DNA of 27,807 nt from an uncultured Erysipelotrichaceae bacterium (GCA_905201565.1 CAJKOS010000009.1:1-27807); one strand, 5' to 3'; positions 8,474 through 16,304 are shown, counted from the first letter of the stretch. Made by a program: numbers and translations. The notes: a model not told the origin generated them from the sequence alone.

Positions 8474-10270
8474 TTATGCCACCTCCTGTTCATTCATGAT
8501 CTTCCATTCAATTGCCTGGTTGTATTCCTTCCACATCCTTGCATACATACCAGAAGACTGCCGCAACTGCTCATGTGTACCTTCTTCAACAACCTCACCC
8601 TTATAGAGAACAATAATCCTGTCCGCATTGACTACCGTAGACAACCGATGAGCAATCATAATCACCGTTTTCCGTCTTGTCAGTTCCGTAAATGCCTTCT
8701 GTATCAGCACTTCATTCTCCGGATCCGCAAAGGCAGTCGCCTCATCCAATACCACAATCGGGGCATCTTTTAATATCGCCCTGGCTAATGCAATGCGCTG
8801 CTGTTCACCACCCGAAAGATATGTTCCTTCACTGCCAATCAGCGTATCCATACCATCCGGAAGCTTATCCAGGATATCCTGGCACTGGGCAGCCCTTAAT
8901 GCCGCAAGCACTTCATCACGCGAAGCATCTGGCTTTGCCATACGCACATTCTCCAGAATAGAAGCTTTAAACAAATGATTATCCTGGAACACAAAGGCAA
9001 CCTGGTCCATCAATACATGTGGATCCATGTTGCGGATATCCACATTGCCAACAAGTACTGCCCCATCACTTACATCAAAGAAGCGGACGATGAGACTTGC
9101 GGCAGTCGTCTTGCCTCCACCTGATGGTCCGACAAGCGCAAGTGTCTCTCCCGGATTCACCGCAAAGGAAACATGGTTAAGCGCTGGTGTATTTGCACCT
9201 TCATATGTAAAGCTCACATCTTTGAACTCCACCCTGCCATTATGAGGAACCTCAGGATGCTTAGGAACAGACAATGCTGGTGCCTCCATGACATAATCAA
9301 TTCTAGAAAGAGCCGTATGGGCAAGCATCATTCCAGATGACGCAAACATAATCCTTGCCAAAGCTGTAGAAATGATGGCTGAAAACACCGCATAGAACAC
9401 AAAGTCCGTCACAAAACCGGCAAAGCTGCCATCAGCTATAGCACCTGGCGCAAGAAACAGAACCAGTGGTACAAGAAACACAAAAGCACCTTCAGTAAAT
9501 GTCAGATTCACAGACTGTGGTTTACTGCACACATGGGCATTGTAGTGTTCTGCAAAATAGCTGTATTCTTCAATGGACTTCTGGAAAGCCTTGAAGGAAT
9601 AGACCGTCTGCTGGAAGATTTTGACAACCGGAATACCTCTTACATACTCCGTTCCTGCCTTGCTCATACGGTCAAGTGCTGCCTGGTATTGGGCCATGAA
9701 TGAAGCATTTTTGCCACCCATCATCGTAAACATGGCAATGATGGAAATAACCGCTGACAAAAGACATGCACAACCCATCCTCCAGTCAAAAGCAAACATC
9801 AATATGAGCATGGCAACAAACAAAGTCAGCGTACCAACAATATCCGCCAGGTTATGTGCAAGCAATGTTTCTGTATCTGCCGCTGCTGCATCAAGTCTTC
9901 CACGGATCAGACCAGTCGCATTGTTATCAAAATACCCAAGTGGTGCTTTTAATAAGTGTTCGACACCACGTTTTCGGATGTTGGCAGCAGTGCGGAATGC
10001 TGCAAGGTGTGTACACATCAGACCGATGAAATAGATCACAATACCACCCATTGCTGCAAGAAATGCAATCCATCCATATTGCGCTATGGACCCTGCCTTC
10101 GTATATTCTGGAGCAACGCTGATCAAAGCTCTTGCCACTAGCCATATACAGATATAAGGCACAAGGCTCAACACCATGGAAACAGCTGACAAAACAAGGC
10201 CGAGAATTGTCAGGAACCGATAATTTCCTGCATAATCAAGCAGGACTGCTACATCACTTTTTTTCTTCAT
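8474..10270 (-). CDS. ABC transporter, fused permease/ATPase, first half of a heterodimer
   Basis: The 598-residue half-transporter has a six-helix membrane domain (about 15-320) and an ATPase domain with Walker A GPSGGGKTT (381-389), signature LSGGEQQR (485-492), Walker B IVVLDE (505-510) and H-loop His 541. The D-loop reads AFADPENE instead of the usual ASLD. From memory that form recurs in the YbtP/YbtQ/IrtA group, which moves ferric siderophores although its fold is that of exporters. The start is the ATG at 10270 with AGGGGG ahead of it. A GTTAG-N6-CTAAC palindrome lies 16 bases before the start, and tetR lies directly upstream in the same direction. Confidence 0.92.
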   Translation of the reverse strand: MKKKSDVAVLLDYAGNYRFLTILGLVLSAVSMVLSLVPYICIWLVARALISVAPEYTKAGSIAQYGWIAFLAAMGGIVIYFIGLMCTHLAAFRTAANIRKRGVEHLLKAPLGYFDNNATGLIRGRLDAAAADTETLLAHNLADIVGTLTLFVAMLILMFAFDWRMGCACLLSAVISIIAMFTMMGGKNASFMAQYQAALDRMSKAGTEYVRGIPVVKIFQQTVYSFKAFQKSIEEYSYFAEHYNAHVCSKPQSVNLTFTEGAFVFLVPLVLFLAPGAIADGSFAGFVTDFVFYAVFSAIISTALARIMFASSGMMLAHTALSRIDYVMEAPALSVPKHPEVPHNGRVEFKDVSFTYEGANTPALNHVSFAVNPGETLALVGPSGGGKTTAASLIVRFFDVSDGAVLVGNVDIRNMDPHVLMDQVAFVFQDNHLFKASILENVRMAKPDASRDEVLAALRAAQCQDILDKLPDGMDTLIGSEGTYLSGGEQQRIALARAILKDAPIVVLDEATAFADPENEVLIQKAFTELTRRKTVIMIAHRLSTVVNADRIIVLYKGEVVEEGTHEQLRQSSGMYARMWKEYNQAIEWKIMNEQEVA

Positions 10271-10285
10271 ACATACCCCCTATCA

Positions 10286-10301
10286 GTTAGTGAAGCCTAA
10301 C
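10286..10301 (-). promoter_or_regulatory. operator-like palindrome A, before the ABC pair
   Basis: GTTAGTGAAGCCTAAC (plus-strand reading) has perfect 5-base half-sites with a 6-base spacer, like the boxes at 12054, 12927 and 24506. No convincing -35/-10 pair is visible next to this copy, so the ABC genes may also be read from the tetR promoter. Confidence 0.5.
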
Positions 10302-10319
10302 CAACGTGTAAAAATATAT

Positions 10320-10334
10320 GGGGTTCATAACCCC
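10320..10334 (-). terminator. weak hairpin over the tetR stop
   Basis: GGGGTT and AACCCC pair around three bases and include the tetR stop codon. In the minus direction ATATATTTTT follows. It could be a weak terminator or attenuator between tetR and the ABC genes. Confidence 0.35.
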
Positions 10335-10948
10335 ATCAGCTGTGCCCAGCCACCCGTATAGAACGTGCGGAACTGTTCAATATCCCGCAAAGCCTGCTGC
10401 TTAGGCATATCATGCACAGCAATCTCAAACAACCCGCTGAACATACCACTCGCAATAATATGGCAAAGGGAAGGACTCAGCTCTGGAACATCCCTGCCAA
10501 GACGCCGCAGCACATCCATATACCGCAATGTATATTCCACTTCTATCTCAACCATGTGATGCACAAAATGTTCATAGCCTGTACCTTCAGCCCTTGTCAG
10601 AAGCAACTTCATCGGACGGCGATGTTCACAGATATAATCCACCATCCACCGCACATAGTCACCAGAAGACTCACCCATGTGCGTTTCCTGTTCTTCTTCC
10701 GGCATTTCCGCAAAATCAAGCTGTGCTTCCATAAACCTGCCCATCAATGCTTTGGCATGTGGTTCCACAAGATCGTTGAACAATGCTTCCTTGCTGGAGA
10801 AATAGCCATAGAAGGCACCTGTCGTCACACCAGCATTTTTCACGATCCTTCGCAATGAAGCACCCATGAATCCCTTTTCCAGAAACTCATCCATCGCTGC
10901 TTCCTTGATACTTTCCAATGTATCCTTTGTTCTTTCTTCTACATCCAT
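10325..10948 (-). CDS. TetR/AcrR family transcriptional regulator
   Basis: The 207-residue product has a TetR-type helix-turn-helix near residues 10-55: IKEAAMDEFLEKGFMGASL, then RRIVKNAGVTTGAFYGYFSSKEALF. The C-terminal ligand-binding part (about 60-207) is of ordinary size. The ATG at 10948 has no ribosome site and lies only 6 bases after the -10 box, so the mRNA is probably leaderless. Two tandem 13-bp palindromes cover the promoter and the start codon, which suggests tight autorepression. It lies directly upstream of the ABC pair on the same strand and most likely controls it. A TTG seven codons earlier is a less likely start. Confidence 0.9.
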   Translation of the reverse strand: MDVEERTKDTLESIKEAAMDEFLEKGFMGASLRRIVKNAGVTTGAFYGYFSSKEALFNDLVEPHAKALMGRFMEAQLDFAEMPEEEQETHMGESSGDYVRWMVDYICEHRRPMKLLLTRAEGTGYEHFVHHMVEIEVEYTLRYMDVLRRLGRDVPELSPSLCHIIASGMFSGLFEIAVHDMPKQQALRDIEQFRTFYTGGWAQLMGL

Positions 10949-10972
10949 AACACTGTTATATAACAATGTTAT
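10947..10972 (-). promoter_or_regulatory. two tandem palindromes, probable TetR operator
   Basis: ATAACACTGTTAT (10947-10959) and ATAACAATGTTAT (10960-10972) are adjacent 13-bp palindromes around a single central base. Together they cover the -10 box, most of the spacer and the start codon of tetR. Confidence 0.7.
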
Positions 10973-10983
10973 ATTCCTGTCAA
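10955..10983 (-). promoter_or_regulatory. tetR promoter
   Basis: A perfect TTGACA (10978-10983), a 17-base spacer and TATAAC (10955-10960) lie on the minus strand. Transcription should start at or within a base or two of the ATG. Confidence 0.75.
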
Positions 10984-11013
10984 CAACACAAAAAGGGACA
11001 TTTCTGCCCCCAC

Positions 11014-11400
11014 TTATCGTAACCCGATCCACTCCACAGTTTTCATAAAAGCATCTTCACGACTATGCCGGCATTCTTCTGGATACTGCCGTTCCACCTT
11101 GAACATCTTCAATTGTGAAGGATGCAACGGCACAAGGATATGACTTGCCTTCTCATAAGCAATACCGTCAACACGAAACGCAAAGCCATGTTTCTCTAAT
11201 CGGTCCATCATATACTTAACCGCCTGTCCACTTGGACACATGTTATCTTTCTTTGCATAGATGAAAAGAATATCTCCCTGTATGTCTTCTACAGGAATGG
11301 CGGTCCTCTCATCAAATTGTTTCAAAGGTTCTTCATATATATGGGAAAGATTGATTTCCTGCTGCAGAAGGAGGTTACGTATAGCCAGTCCACATTTCAA
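11014..11400 (-). pseudogene. C-terminal fragment of a BAAT/acyl-CoA thioester hydrolase-type protein
   Basis: The 128-codon frame matches only the last third of an alpha/beta hydrolase of the BAAT_C type. It has IPVEDIQGDILFIYAKKDNM with the acid residue region, and YEKASHILVPLHP with the histidine region. The nucleophile elbow and the whole N-terminal half are absent, so it cannot be a working hydrolase alone. The only plausible start is a TTG at 11400, which overlaps the GNAT stop (TTGA), with GGAAGAAGGG in front. The fragment may thus still be translated by coupling. I read it as a truncated relic joined behind the GNAT gene. Confidence 0.7.
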
Positions 11401-12035
11401 CCCTTCTTCCTGCTTGCATCATATGCATAGACAAGGGACAACTGCCCGCTTCCATCACAAAATGGTTTCCGGGCAACCTGCACAAACCCCTGTTTTTCAT
11501 AAAACTTCCATGAAGCAAGCGTATTGGTAAAAAGGCGTACGCTGCCAGCACCATCGTTCATAGCACGCCGCAAAAACTGGTCAACCAGTGCCGTCCCTAC
11601 ACCTTTTCTGTATATCTTTCTTGAAGTGAGGGCAACAAGCTCAAGGTCACATGTTCCAAATGTCTTTTCGTCCCTTTCTTTCAATTGCATAAAGAAGTCA
11701 TCAAATTGTTTCTGGAAAGCCGGGGAAAGATGATACCCCTTCGTATAAAACCGGACAAACATCTTACACCATTCACCATAGTGCTGCTTTGCATCATAGT
11801 GTGTCGCAAGTGCTTTACTAAAGCACTTGTTGTACTTGCCGGAAACAAAACCGGCAATCTCATGGTCTTTAGTCTCTGCAACATAGGTGAAATTACACTT
11901 TTCTATCAGAACCTGTGCATATGCCTTCAAAAAGAGCAGATCATTCTCATCCACCTCACAGGTAAAGAAACCATCATAAAGACACATCCCACAACCTTGT
12001 GCATCTTCTTCACGATATGGTCGAATGGTAAACAT
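11397..12035 (-). CDS. GNAT family N-acetyltransferase
   Basis: The 212-residue protein begins MFTIRPYREEDAQGC, a typical GNAT first strand. The acetyl-CoA pyrophosphate loop follows at about 138-149 (SRKIYRKGVGTAL), and the late motif SWKFYEKQGFVQVARK at 175-190. The insert between residues 65 and 125 is longer than in minimal GNATs. It transfers an acetyl group from acetyl-CoA to an amine whose identity cannot be read from sequence. GGAGGT lies before the ATG at 12035. The gene has its own promoter, with the 16-bp palindrome just downstream of the -10 box, so it is probably repressible together with the ZIP transporters. Confidence 0.9.
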   Translation of the reverse strand: MFTIRPYREEDAQGCGMCLYDGFFTCEVDENDLLFLKAYAQVLIEKCNFTYVAETKDHEIAGFVSGKYNKCFSKALATHYDAKQHYGEWCKMFVRFYTKGYHLSPAFQKQFDDFFMQLKERDEKTFGTCDLELVALTSRKIYRKGVGTALVDQFLRRAMNDGAGSVRLFTNTLASWKFYEKQGFVQVARKPFCDGSGQLSLVYAYDASRKKG

Positions 12036-12053
12036 GGTACACCTCCTCTAGCA

Positions 12054-12069
12054 GTTAGTTATAGCTAAC
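12054..12069 (-). promoter_or_regulatory. operator-like palindrome B, before the GNAT gene
   Basis: GTTAGTTATAGCTAAC is identical over all 16 bases to the copy at 24506-24521. It lies 3 bases downstream of the -10 box, the classic place for a repressor. Confidence 0.7.
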
Positions 12070-12072
12070 TAG

Positions 12073-12102
12073 ATTATACAAATGTACACCATTCTCCGTC
12101 AA
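12073..12102 (-). promoter_or_regulatory. promoter of the GNAT gene
   Basis: TTGACG (12097-12102), an 18-base spacer and TATAAT (12073-12078) lie on the minus strand. Confidence 0.75.
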
Positions 12103-12127
12103 CGATTCCTTCCATCCAAAACTTTTT

Positions 12128-12910
12128 TCAACCCAGAACAACATCCAGCACCATCATCACCGTAAACCCTGCCATAAAGGCAAGCACACCAGCATGGGAA
12201 TGTTTCCCAGCTGACATTTCCGGTATGAGTTCTTCTACCACAACATAGAACATCGCACCTGCCGCAAAACTCAACAGCCCTGCTAACAGTGGCACAAGCC
12301 ACTCTGAAGCAACAATGGTCACCACGGCAGCTATTGGTTCTACAACACCAGATAGCGCACCTTCATAAAAAGCTTTTCTTTTCTGCATGCCTTCCACATG
12401 CAATGGCAATGAAAGAATCGCCCCTTCCGGGAAGTTCTGAATGGCAATGCCAAGAGAAAGTGCTGTAGCAGACGCAAGTGTAATTTCAGCATTATCCATC
12501 AACAGTCCTGCAAACACTGCACCAACTGCCATACCTTCCGGAATGTTATGCAATGTCACCGCCAGCATTAACATTGTACTGCGCTTCAGATTGGCATGTG
12601 GTCCTTCAGCCTCTTCACTTTTCTGATGCATATGTGGCACCACATGATCCAATAACAACAAGAACCCCACACCAAGCCACACTCCTGTCACAACAATTCC
12701 TATTGACCACCTGTTAACAGAAGCAACCTGTTCCATAGCAGGTATGATCAGACTCCATATACTTGCGGCAACCATGACACCCGCCGCAAATCCAGTCAAT
12801 GCGCGCTGGACAAAGTCCTGCAATGCATGGCGCAACACAAATACACACCCTGCACCTGATGTGGTACCAATAAAAGGTATCAAAATTCCAAGTATAATTT
12901 CCTTTATCAT
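12128..12910 (-). CDS. ZIP family metal transporter, copy 1
   Basis: The 260-residue membrane protein of the ZIP/GufA type imports divalent metal (zinc, sometimes iron or manganese). The metal-site helices show HNIPEG (121-126) and NFPEG (159-163), and EELIPEM lies near the C-terminus. A histidine-bearing loop, HVVPHMHQ, lies at 89-96. About eight hydrophobic helices can be traced. The start is the ATG at 12910 with GGAGG ahead. A longer frame from 12937 would run through the operator and is rejected. The product is about three-quarters identical by eye to the second copy at 23704-24486, and the promoter architecture is shared too. Confidence 0.93.
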   Translation of the reverse strand: MIKEIILGILIPFIGTTSGAGCVFVLRHALQDFVQRALTGFAAGVMVAASIWSLIIPAMEQVASVNRWSIGIVVTGVWLGVGFLLLLDHVVPHMHQKSEEAEGPHANLKRSTMLMLAVTLHNIPEGMAVGAVFAGLLMDNAEITLASATALSLGIAIQNFPEGAILSLPLHVEGMQKRKAFYEGALSGVVEPIAAVVTIVASEWLVPLLAGLLSFAAGAMFYVVVEELIPEMSAGKHSHAGVLAFMAGFTVMMVLDVVLG

Positions 12911-12926
12911 TGTTCCTCCAGCTATA

Positions 12927-12942
12927 GTTAGTTGCATTTAAC
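12927..12942 (-). promoter_or_regulatory. operator-like palindrome C, before ZIP copy 1
   Basis: GTTAGTTGCATTTAAC differs from the GTTAG-N6-CTAAC pattern by one half-site base. It sits between the -10 box and the ribosome site of the ZIP gene. Confidence 0.55.
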
Positions 12943-12950
12943 CTAAGTGG

Positions 12951-12979
12951 AGTTTACTTTTCTATTGTATTCTGGTCAA
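12951..12979 (-). promoter_or_regulatory. promoter of ZIP copy 1
   Basis: TTGACC (12974-12979), a 17-base spacer and TAAACT (12951-12956). The second ZIP gene has nearly the same boxes. Confidence 0.6.
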
Positions 12980-13000
12980 GGAAAATGCCTTATCCAAGGC

Positions 13001-13037
13001 AAAAGCAGAGCTGCATTATTCGCACAGTTCTGCTTTC
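13001..13037 (-). terminator. possible terminator behind the ferredoxin gene
   Basis: AAAGCAGA-A-CTG and CAG-C-TCTGCTTT pair across a loop of about 12 bases right after the ferredoxin stop. Only a short TTTT follows, so it is weak. Confidence 0.45.
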
Positions 13038-13045
13038 ACTCAGTT

Positions 13046-13234
13046 TCATCTTGTTTCAATTGCTTCTACTGGGCAATTTGCTTTTGCCTCATCAGCATAT
13101 ACCAGCAATTCTTCCGGCACTTCTGTACTGATCGCAACAGAAATCCCATCGTTATTCATGGAAAAAACCTGCGGACAGGACGATACACAAAGTCCACAAC
13201 CAATACATTCGTCTGCTTTTACATAATACTTTAT
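13046..13234 (-). CDS. 4Fe-4S ferredoxin with a non-canonical ATA start
   Basis: The minus frame gives about 62 residues, the usual size of a monocluster ferredoxin. The N-terminus reads KYYVKADECIGCGLCVSSCP, giving C-x2-C-x2-C-x3-C-P, and a distal Cys-Pro follows in AKANCPVEAIETR. Such proteins are small soluble electron carriers. The codon where Met is expected, before KYYVKADEC, is ATA. AGGA lies seven bases ahead, and a stop follows upstream, so no ATG, GTG or TTG start is available. Either ATA is used, or a point mutation has silenced an otherwise intact gene, or it is a sequencing error. A promoter is still present. Automated callers would miss this gene. Confidence 0.75.
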   Translation of the reverse strand: MKYYVKADECIGCGLCVSSCPQVFSMNNDGISVAISTEVPEELLVYADEAKANCPVEAIETR

Positions 13235-13287
13235 TATCTGATCCTACTTTTTCTTTTCAATGATAACACCCTGATTATCTTTTGTGA

Positions 13288-13315
13288 TTTATCTACATAA
13301 CCACGGCAATGTCAA
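13288..13315 (-). promoter_or_regulatory. promoter of the ferredoxin gene
   Basis: A perfect TTGACA (13310-13315), a 16-base spacer and GATAAA (13288-13293) lie about 55 bases upstream of the presumed start. Confidence 0.5.
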
Positions 13316-13412
13316 AGTAGTGAAATTTCTGATAAACACTGGGTTTATCAATGCTATTCATAGAATGTAACTTCTAAAGTCAGTTCTCATCTGTAACACT
13401 AGATTTTCATAG

Positions 13413-13748
13413 TCAATTGCTTTGTTCATCCATCAAAACCATGCATTCCTTTTCATAGAAAGAGATTCCATATTTAAGAATCCGTTTCAAGCCTTCCGCA
13501 TATTTCTTTTCTTCAATCTGTTTCAGCGCTTCTTCACACGCTTTATTTAGATTGCCATCTTCCGCATATTTCACTTCAATTACAACACCTGTTCTTCCAG
13601 GTGTTTTTATGGAAATATCACTGTAACCAACACCTGTTTCTGCATTTGATCTGACAATCCAGTTATCCTCGTTTTGAAGCAGCCCCAGTAACATACCATG
13701 ATAGAAGTTTTCTTTCATATTTTCTATTTTGCATGTCAACCATGTCAA
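13413..13748 (-). pseudogene. C-terminal PD-(D/E)XK domain of an AAA-ATPase-like (DUF1703-type) protein
   Basis: The ~110 residues match only the end of the widespread 'AAA-ATPase-like' proteins of gut anaerobes. Features are ENFYHGMLLGLLQ, the nuclease strand pair YSDISIKTPGRTGVVIEVKY (D then E-x-K), and the tail CEEALKQIEEKKYAEGLKR and KYGISFYEKECMV. The AAA domain that should precede it is missing, and upstream sequence on this strand does not encode it. I therefore call it a truncated remnant. The Met in MKENFYHG and a TTG at 13748 are the only starts, and neither has a good ribosome site. Confidence 0.75.
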
Positions 13749-13817
13749 AAAAATCCATTTTTTGTGCCTTCTATTCTGTTTTGATTTGAAATTTGCATTT
13801 GTTTCACAGCATCATAG

Positions 13818-13853
13818 AAAAGCCCTGAATGACCAATGGTCACCCAGGGCTTT
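13818..13853 (-). terminator. terminator of the AlbA_2 regulator gene
   Basis: AAAGCCCTG (13819-13827) pairs with CAGGGCTTT (13845-13853), with an inner TGACC/GGTCA stem. TTTTCT follows in the minus direction. Confidence 0.8.
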
Positions 13854-13864
13854 CATCACATTCT

Positions 13865-15316
13865 TCAGTTATCTTTTACCGCCGTAACATATCGTTGTCT
13901 GCTGCTCTTAGGCTTTTCGGGAATAGTTTGTACAATCTCTCCACTATTTAACAATGGTTTCAAAAGCTTTGACATCGTATAGTATTTTGACTTTCCTGTA
14001 AACACTGTCAATTCTTCACGGCTCCTCGGTATCTTGCAAAAATCCAGTAAAGCTTTCTTTATATCTGTTTTATCAATTGTTTTCTGAACATTGTATATAT
14101 TATTTCTGAACGTTACGATAAACTCTCCACGTTTTACCTGGAATTCTGGTTCGGGAAGACCATATTTCTGACATTCTATACGCATTGTAGGAATACCAGA
14201 ATATCGATTTTCAGTGATATTCAACAATTCCAGAATATTGATCAGCACTGCATTTCGTGTTTCAGCCCTGATCTTCCCTAGCAGTTCAACTGGCACATCG
14301 CCAAACAATCCACCACTACTTTTGATTTCCATTCTATCCCGGTACATTTCAATTGAAATTGGTATATTTTCTGTATATATACTATAATCTCTATGGACGA
14401 GCGCATTCAAAACAGCTTCTCTGACTGCTATCATTGAATATTCAGCTTTATCCTGCCTTTTCCCATTTTCATCAATGATTGTTTTTGTGCGACTGTTTAT
14501 CTTAATAAATTCCATTGCCTCTTCCAGCATATCCGGAATACTCCCAGTTATCCGTTTATTGTCAATGAAGCGCTCTCCATCTGTTCCAAGTTCACCAAGT
14601 TCTGTGCCAGGCACACAAACAGCCGTGATACATAGTTGTGGAAAATATGTTTGAGGATATTGTGAAAACACCATTAATCCAGCAAGTGTCGGCCTGCCAT
14701 CAACTGTCACTCCCATAAGTTCAAGAATATCTTCATCCGATACATTTTTTGCAAGATTACTTCTCTCACGTTTCACCGCTCTCAGATACTCTTCTATTCT
14801 CTTTTGATCAAATAGTCGAAGTTTTGCCTGGTCCACTGTCCTTACATCATCCTGTATACGTTTTTTGAACGCCTCATAGCTGTATACTTCAAAAGGCGTC
14901 ATAGGTTTATCCGCATCGCCTACTCTGATATATGAGCCCTTCACCTTTCCAACTCCCGCATAATATACCGGGCGTTGGGTTATCTCCACTCCAGGAATCT
15001 CTGCTGAAACAACAAACTTACCATTAACTTCGCAAACAGTAAGTATAGGGCGAACAACTGGAGACATCTGTTCACATGATTCCATCAGTTTCTTTTGAAC
15101 ATCCTTTGCGTCATAAACTCCAGTTACACTATAGTCATCCGATTCACTGATTCCAAAAATGATAATTCCTCCATCATCCTGATTGGAAAAAGATGATATT
15201 GTGTCATATATTTTGTGTGGAAAACCATATTGTGCAGCTTTTAATTCAAGTGTTTGTTTTTCTGTCTTTTGCCTCTCTATATCAGAAATCAGTTGTCTCA
15301 AAGTGTCTTCCTGCAT
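13865..15316 (-). CDS. AlbA_2/Schlafen-type putative transcriptional regulator with GHKL ATP-binding domain
   Basis: The 483-residue protein begins with an AlbA_2 (Schlafen-related) domain: E-L-K in TLELKAAQ near residue 24, then ISSFSNQDDGGIIIFGISES at 40-59. A GHKL-type ATPase N-box follows near residue 300 (AVREAVLNALVHRDY). A winged-helix-like C-terminus (about 410-475) includes IPRSREELTVFTGKSKYYT. Such proteins are usually annotated as DNA-binding regulators; targets are rarely known. The start is the ATG at 15316 with AGGAGG ahead. The longer open frame upstream merely translates the three direct repeats and is not credible as protein. The repeats are the obvious candidate for an autoregulatory binding array. 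Confidence 0.88.
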   Translation of the reverse strand: MQEDTLRQLISDIERQKTEKQTLELKAAQYGFPHKIYDTISSFSNQDDGGIIIFGISESDDYSVTGVYDAKDVQKKLMESCEQMSPVVRPILTVCEVNGKFVVSAEIPGVEITQRPVYYAGVGKVKGSYIRVGDADKPMTPFEVYSYEAFKKRIQDDVRTVDQAKLRLFDQKRIEEYLRAVKRERSNLAKNVSDEDILELMGVTVDGRPTLAGLMVFSQYPQTYFPQLCITAVCVPGTELGELGTDGERFIDNKRITGSIPDMLEEAMEFIKINSRTKTIIDENGKRQDKAEYSMIAVREAVLNALVHRDYSIYTENIPISIEMYRDRMEIKSSGGLFGDVPVELLGKIRAETRNAVLINILELLNITENRYSGIPTMRIECQKYGLPEPEFQVKRGEFIVTFRNNIYNVQKTIDKTDIKKALLDFCKIPRSREELTVFTGKSKYYTMSKLLKPLLNSGEIVQTIPEKPKSSRQRYVTAVKDN

Positions 15317-15343
15317 TGAACATTCCTCCTGGTTTCTATAATT

Positions 15344-15371
15344 ATTATAATAGAATCGCAACAAAGAACAA
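15344..15371 (-). promoter_or_regulatory. promoter of the AlbA_2 regulator
   Basis: TATAAT (15344-15349), a 16-base spacer and a poor TTGTTC (15366-15371) lie on the minus strand. The repeat array begins at the next base upstream. Confidence 0.55.
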
Positions 15372-15484
15372 CAGTTTGCCAACAAATTGCTTAATTTTGC
15401 CAATATTTTTAACAACTTGCCAACAAACTGCTTAGTTCTGCCAACTTTTTCACAGTTTGCCAACAAGTTGCTTAATTCTGCCAA
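15372..15484 (-). repeat. three direct repeats upstream of the AlbA_2 regulator
   Basis: Three 32-base copies lie at 15372-15403, 15413-15444 and 15453-15484, spaced 41 and 40 bases start to start. They differ at only a few positions. Each holds TTGCCAACAA and ends in TGCCAA, so two TTGGCA boxes about 21 bases (two helical turns) apart recur in every unit. The array abuts the -35 box. Confidence 0.85.
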
Positions 15485-15908
15485 GTATCAACACGGTCAT
15501 CCAAACATTTCATTTGTTTCACGATTTAGAAAAAGCCTTGTTTCCTGACACCACTTATGCCAATAGCGGAAGAATTATATGCAGGCACATTGTAGAAATA
15601 TATTTCACCAGGATTCGTGAAGTACTCTGGCTTTTAGAAGCCGGAGTGCAAAAGTTTTTGGATAGCGATCCAACAACTTATTAATTTTATCCATTTTTGG
15701 GAGTATCATTCAGAAAATGCAATAACCCAAATATATCCGTTATATTTCCATGGTATTCAGACATCAGTTAAACGCTCCATAACCTGTACAGAATTGAAAA
15801 AAGTATTCCAGATTTCACTTTAGCAGTAATCCGGGACACTTTTGATTTCCTTACCTTGTCTGGAAGCTCTGACGACCAGAACATTATAATCAAGAATCTT
15901 CACTTATT
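15485..15908. other. 424 bases without a recognisable gene
   Basis: A plus-strand frame (to 15684) is open for about 65 codons, but it has no start with a ribosome site and no family I know. On the minus strand at about 15817-15902, a stretch reading VKILDYNVLVVRASRQG is interrupted by a stop. The region behind the IS66-type ORF looks like eroded mobile-element sequence. Confidence 0.4.
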
Positions 15909-16304
15909 TTATTTGATAATAATCCTATAAGACAAGATTGCCTTTTTCACACTTTTTTTACATTTTACTGCCCTTATATCAACAGGAATTTGTTTTGAGT
16001 CAATATCTTCACTGACTTCAGCTGACAGATCACCTTTATGAAATATCACATGCGTGCAGGGTAAAGAAGGAGCAGGGAGTGTAATCTCTGCAAATTCCGG
16101 CTTTGAAGAAGCAGGGTCATCGGGTAACTCACTGGTTACTTTCTTATGCCAGTACCAGTAAGTACTCATTGGAATATTATGTTCTTTTGTCCACTGTTCC
16201 AATGGAATACCACTGCTTTTGGCTTCCGCAATTATAGAAGCCCATTTCTGTAGCTTCGAATCTTTTGAAGAAATGTCATCACTTATTACTTTAATCCTCC
16301 TCAA
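15909..16304 (-). pseudogene. IS66-type accessory ORF (TnpA-like), probably decayed
   Basis: The ~130-codon frame contains KLQKWASIIAEAKSSGIPL, then EQWTKEHNIPMSTYWYWHKK. This is the layout of the IS66 TnpA/Orf1 helix-turn-helix protein (W-x2-II-x-S-G, then W-x-E-H-N-I-x2-S-T-Y-YW). A later strand, HVIFHKGDLSAEVSEDI, fits the usual second half. The ending (RAVKCKKSVKKAILSYRIIIK) is unlike the family and suggests a frameshift or a deletion junction. Only a TTG start near 16304 is available, with GAGGAGG overlapping it. No TnpB or TnpC follows, so the element is dead. Confidence 0.6.

Noticed and set aside
12911..12937. Upstream start for ZIP copy 1
   Set aside because: It would place the start codon inside the operator palindrome and has no ribosome site, while the ATG at 12910 has GGAGG.
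12947..13300. 117-codon plus-strand open frame with many aromatic and cysteine residues
   Set aside because: It is the antisense shadow of the ferredoxin gene on the minus strand, which carries a clear cysteine motif.
15317..15484. N-terminal extension of the AlbA_2 regulator (MAELSNLLAN...)
   Set aside because: It is a translation of the three direct repeats and crosses the promoter; the true start has an AGGAGG site at 15316.
15372..15484. Possible CRISPR array
   Set aside because: The repeats are close-set with gaps of only 8-9 bases that are not spacers of unique sequence, and no cas genes are present.
15457..15684. Plus-strand open frame of about 75 codons
   Set aside because: It starts inside the direct repeats, has no ribosome site and shows no family I know.
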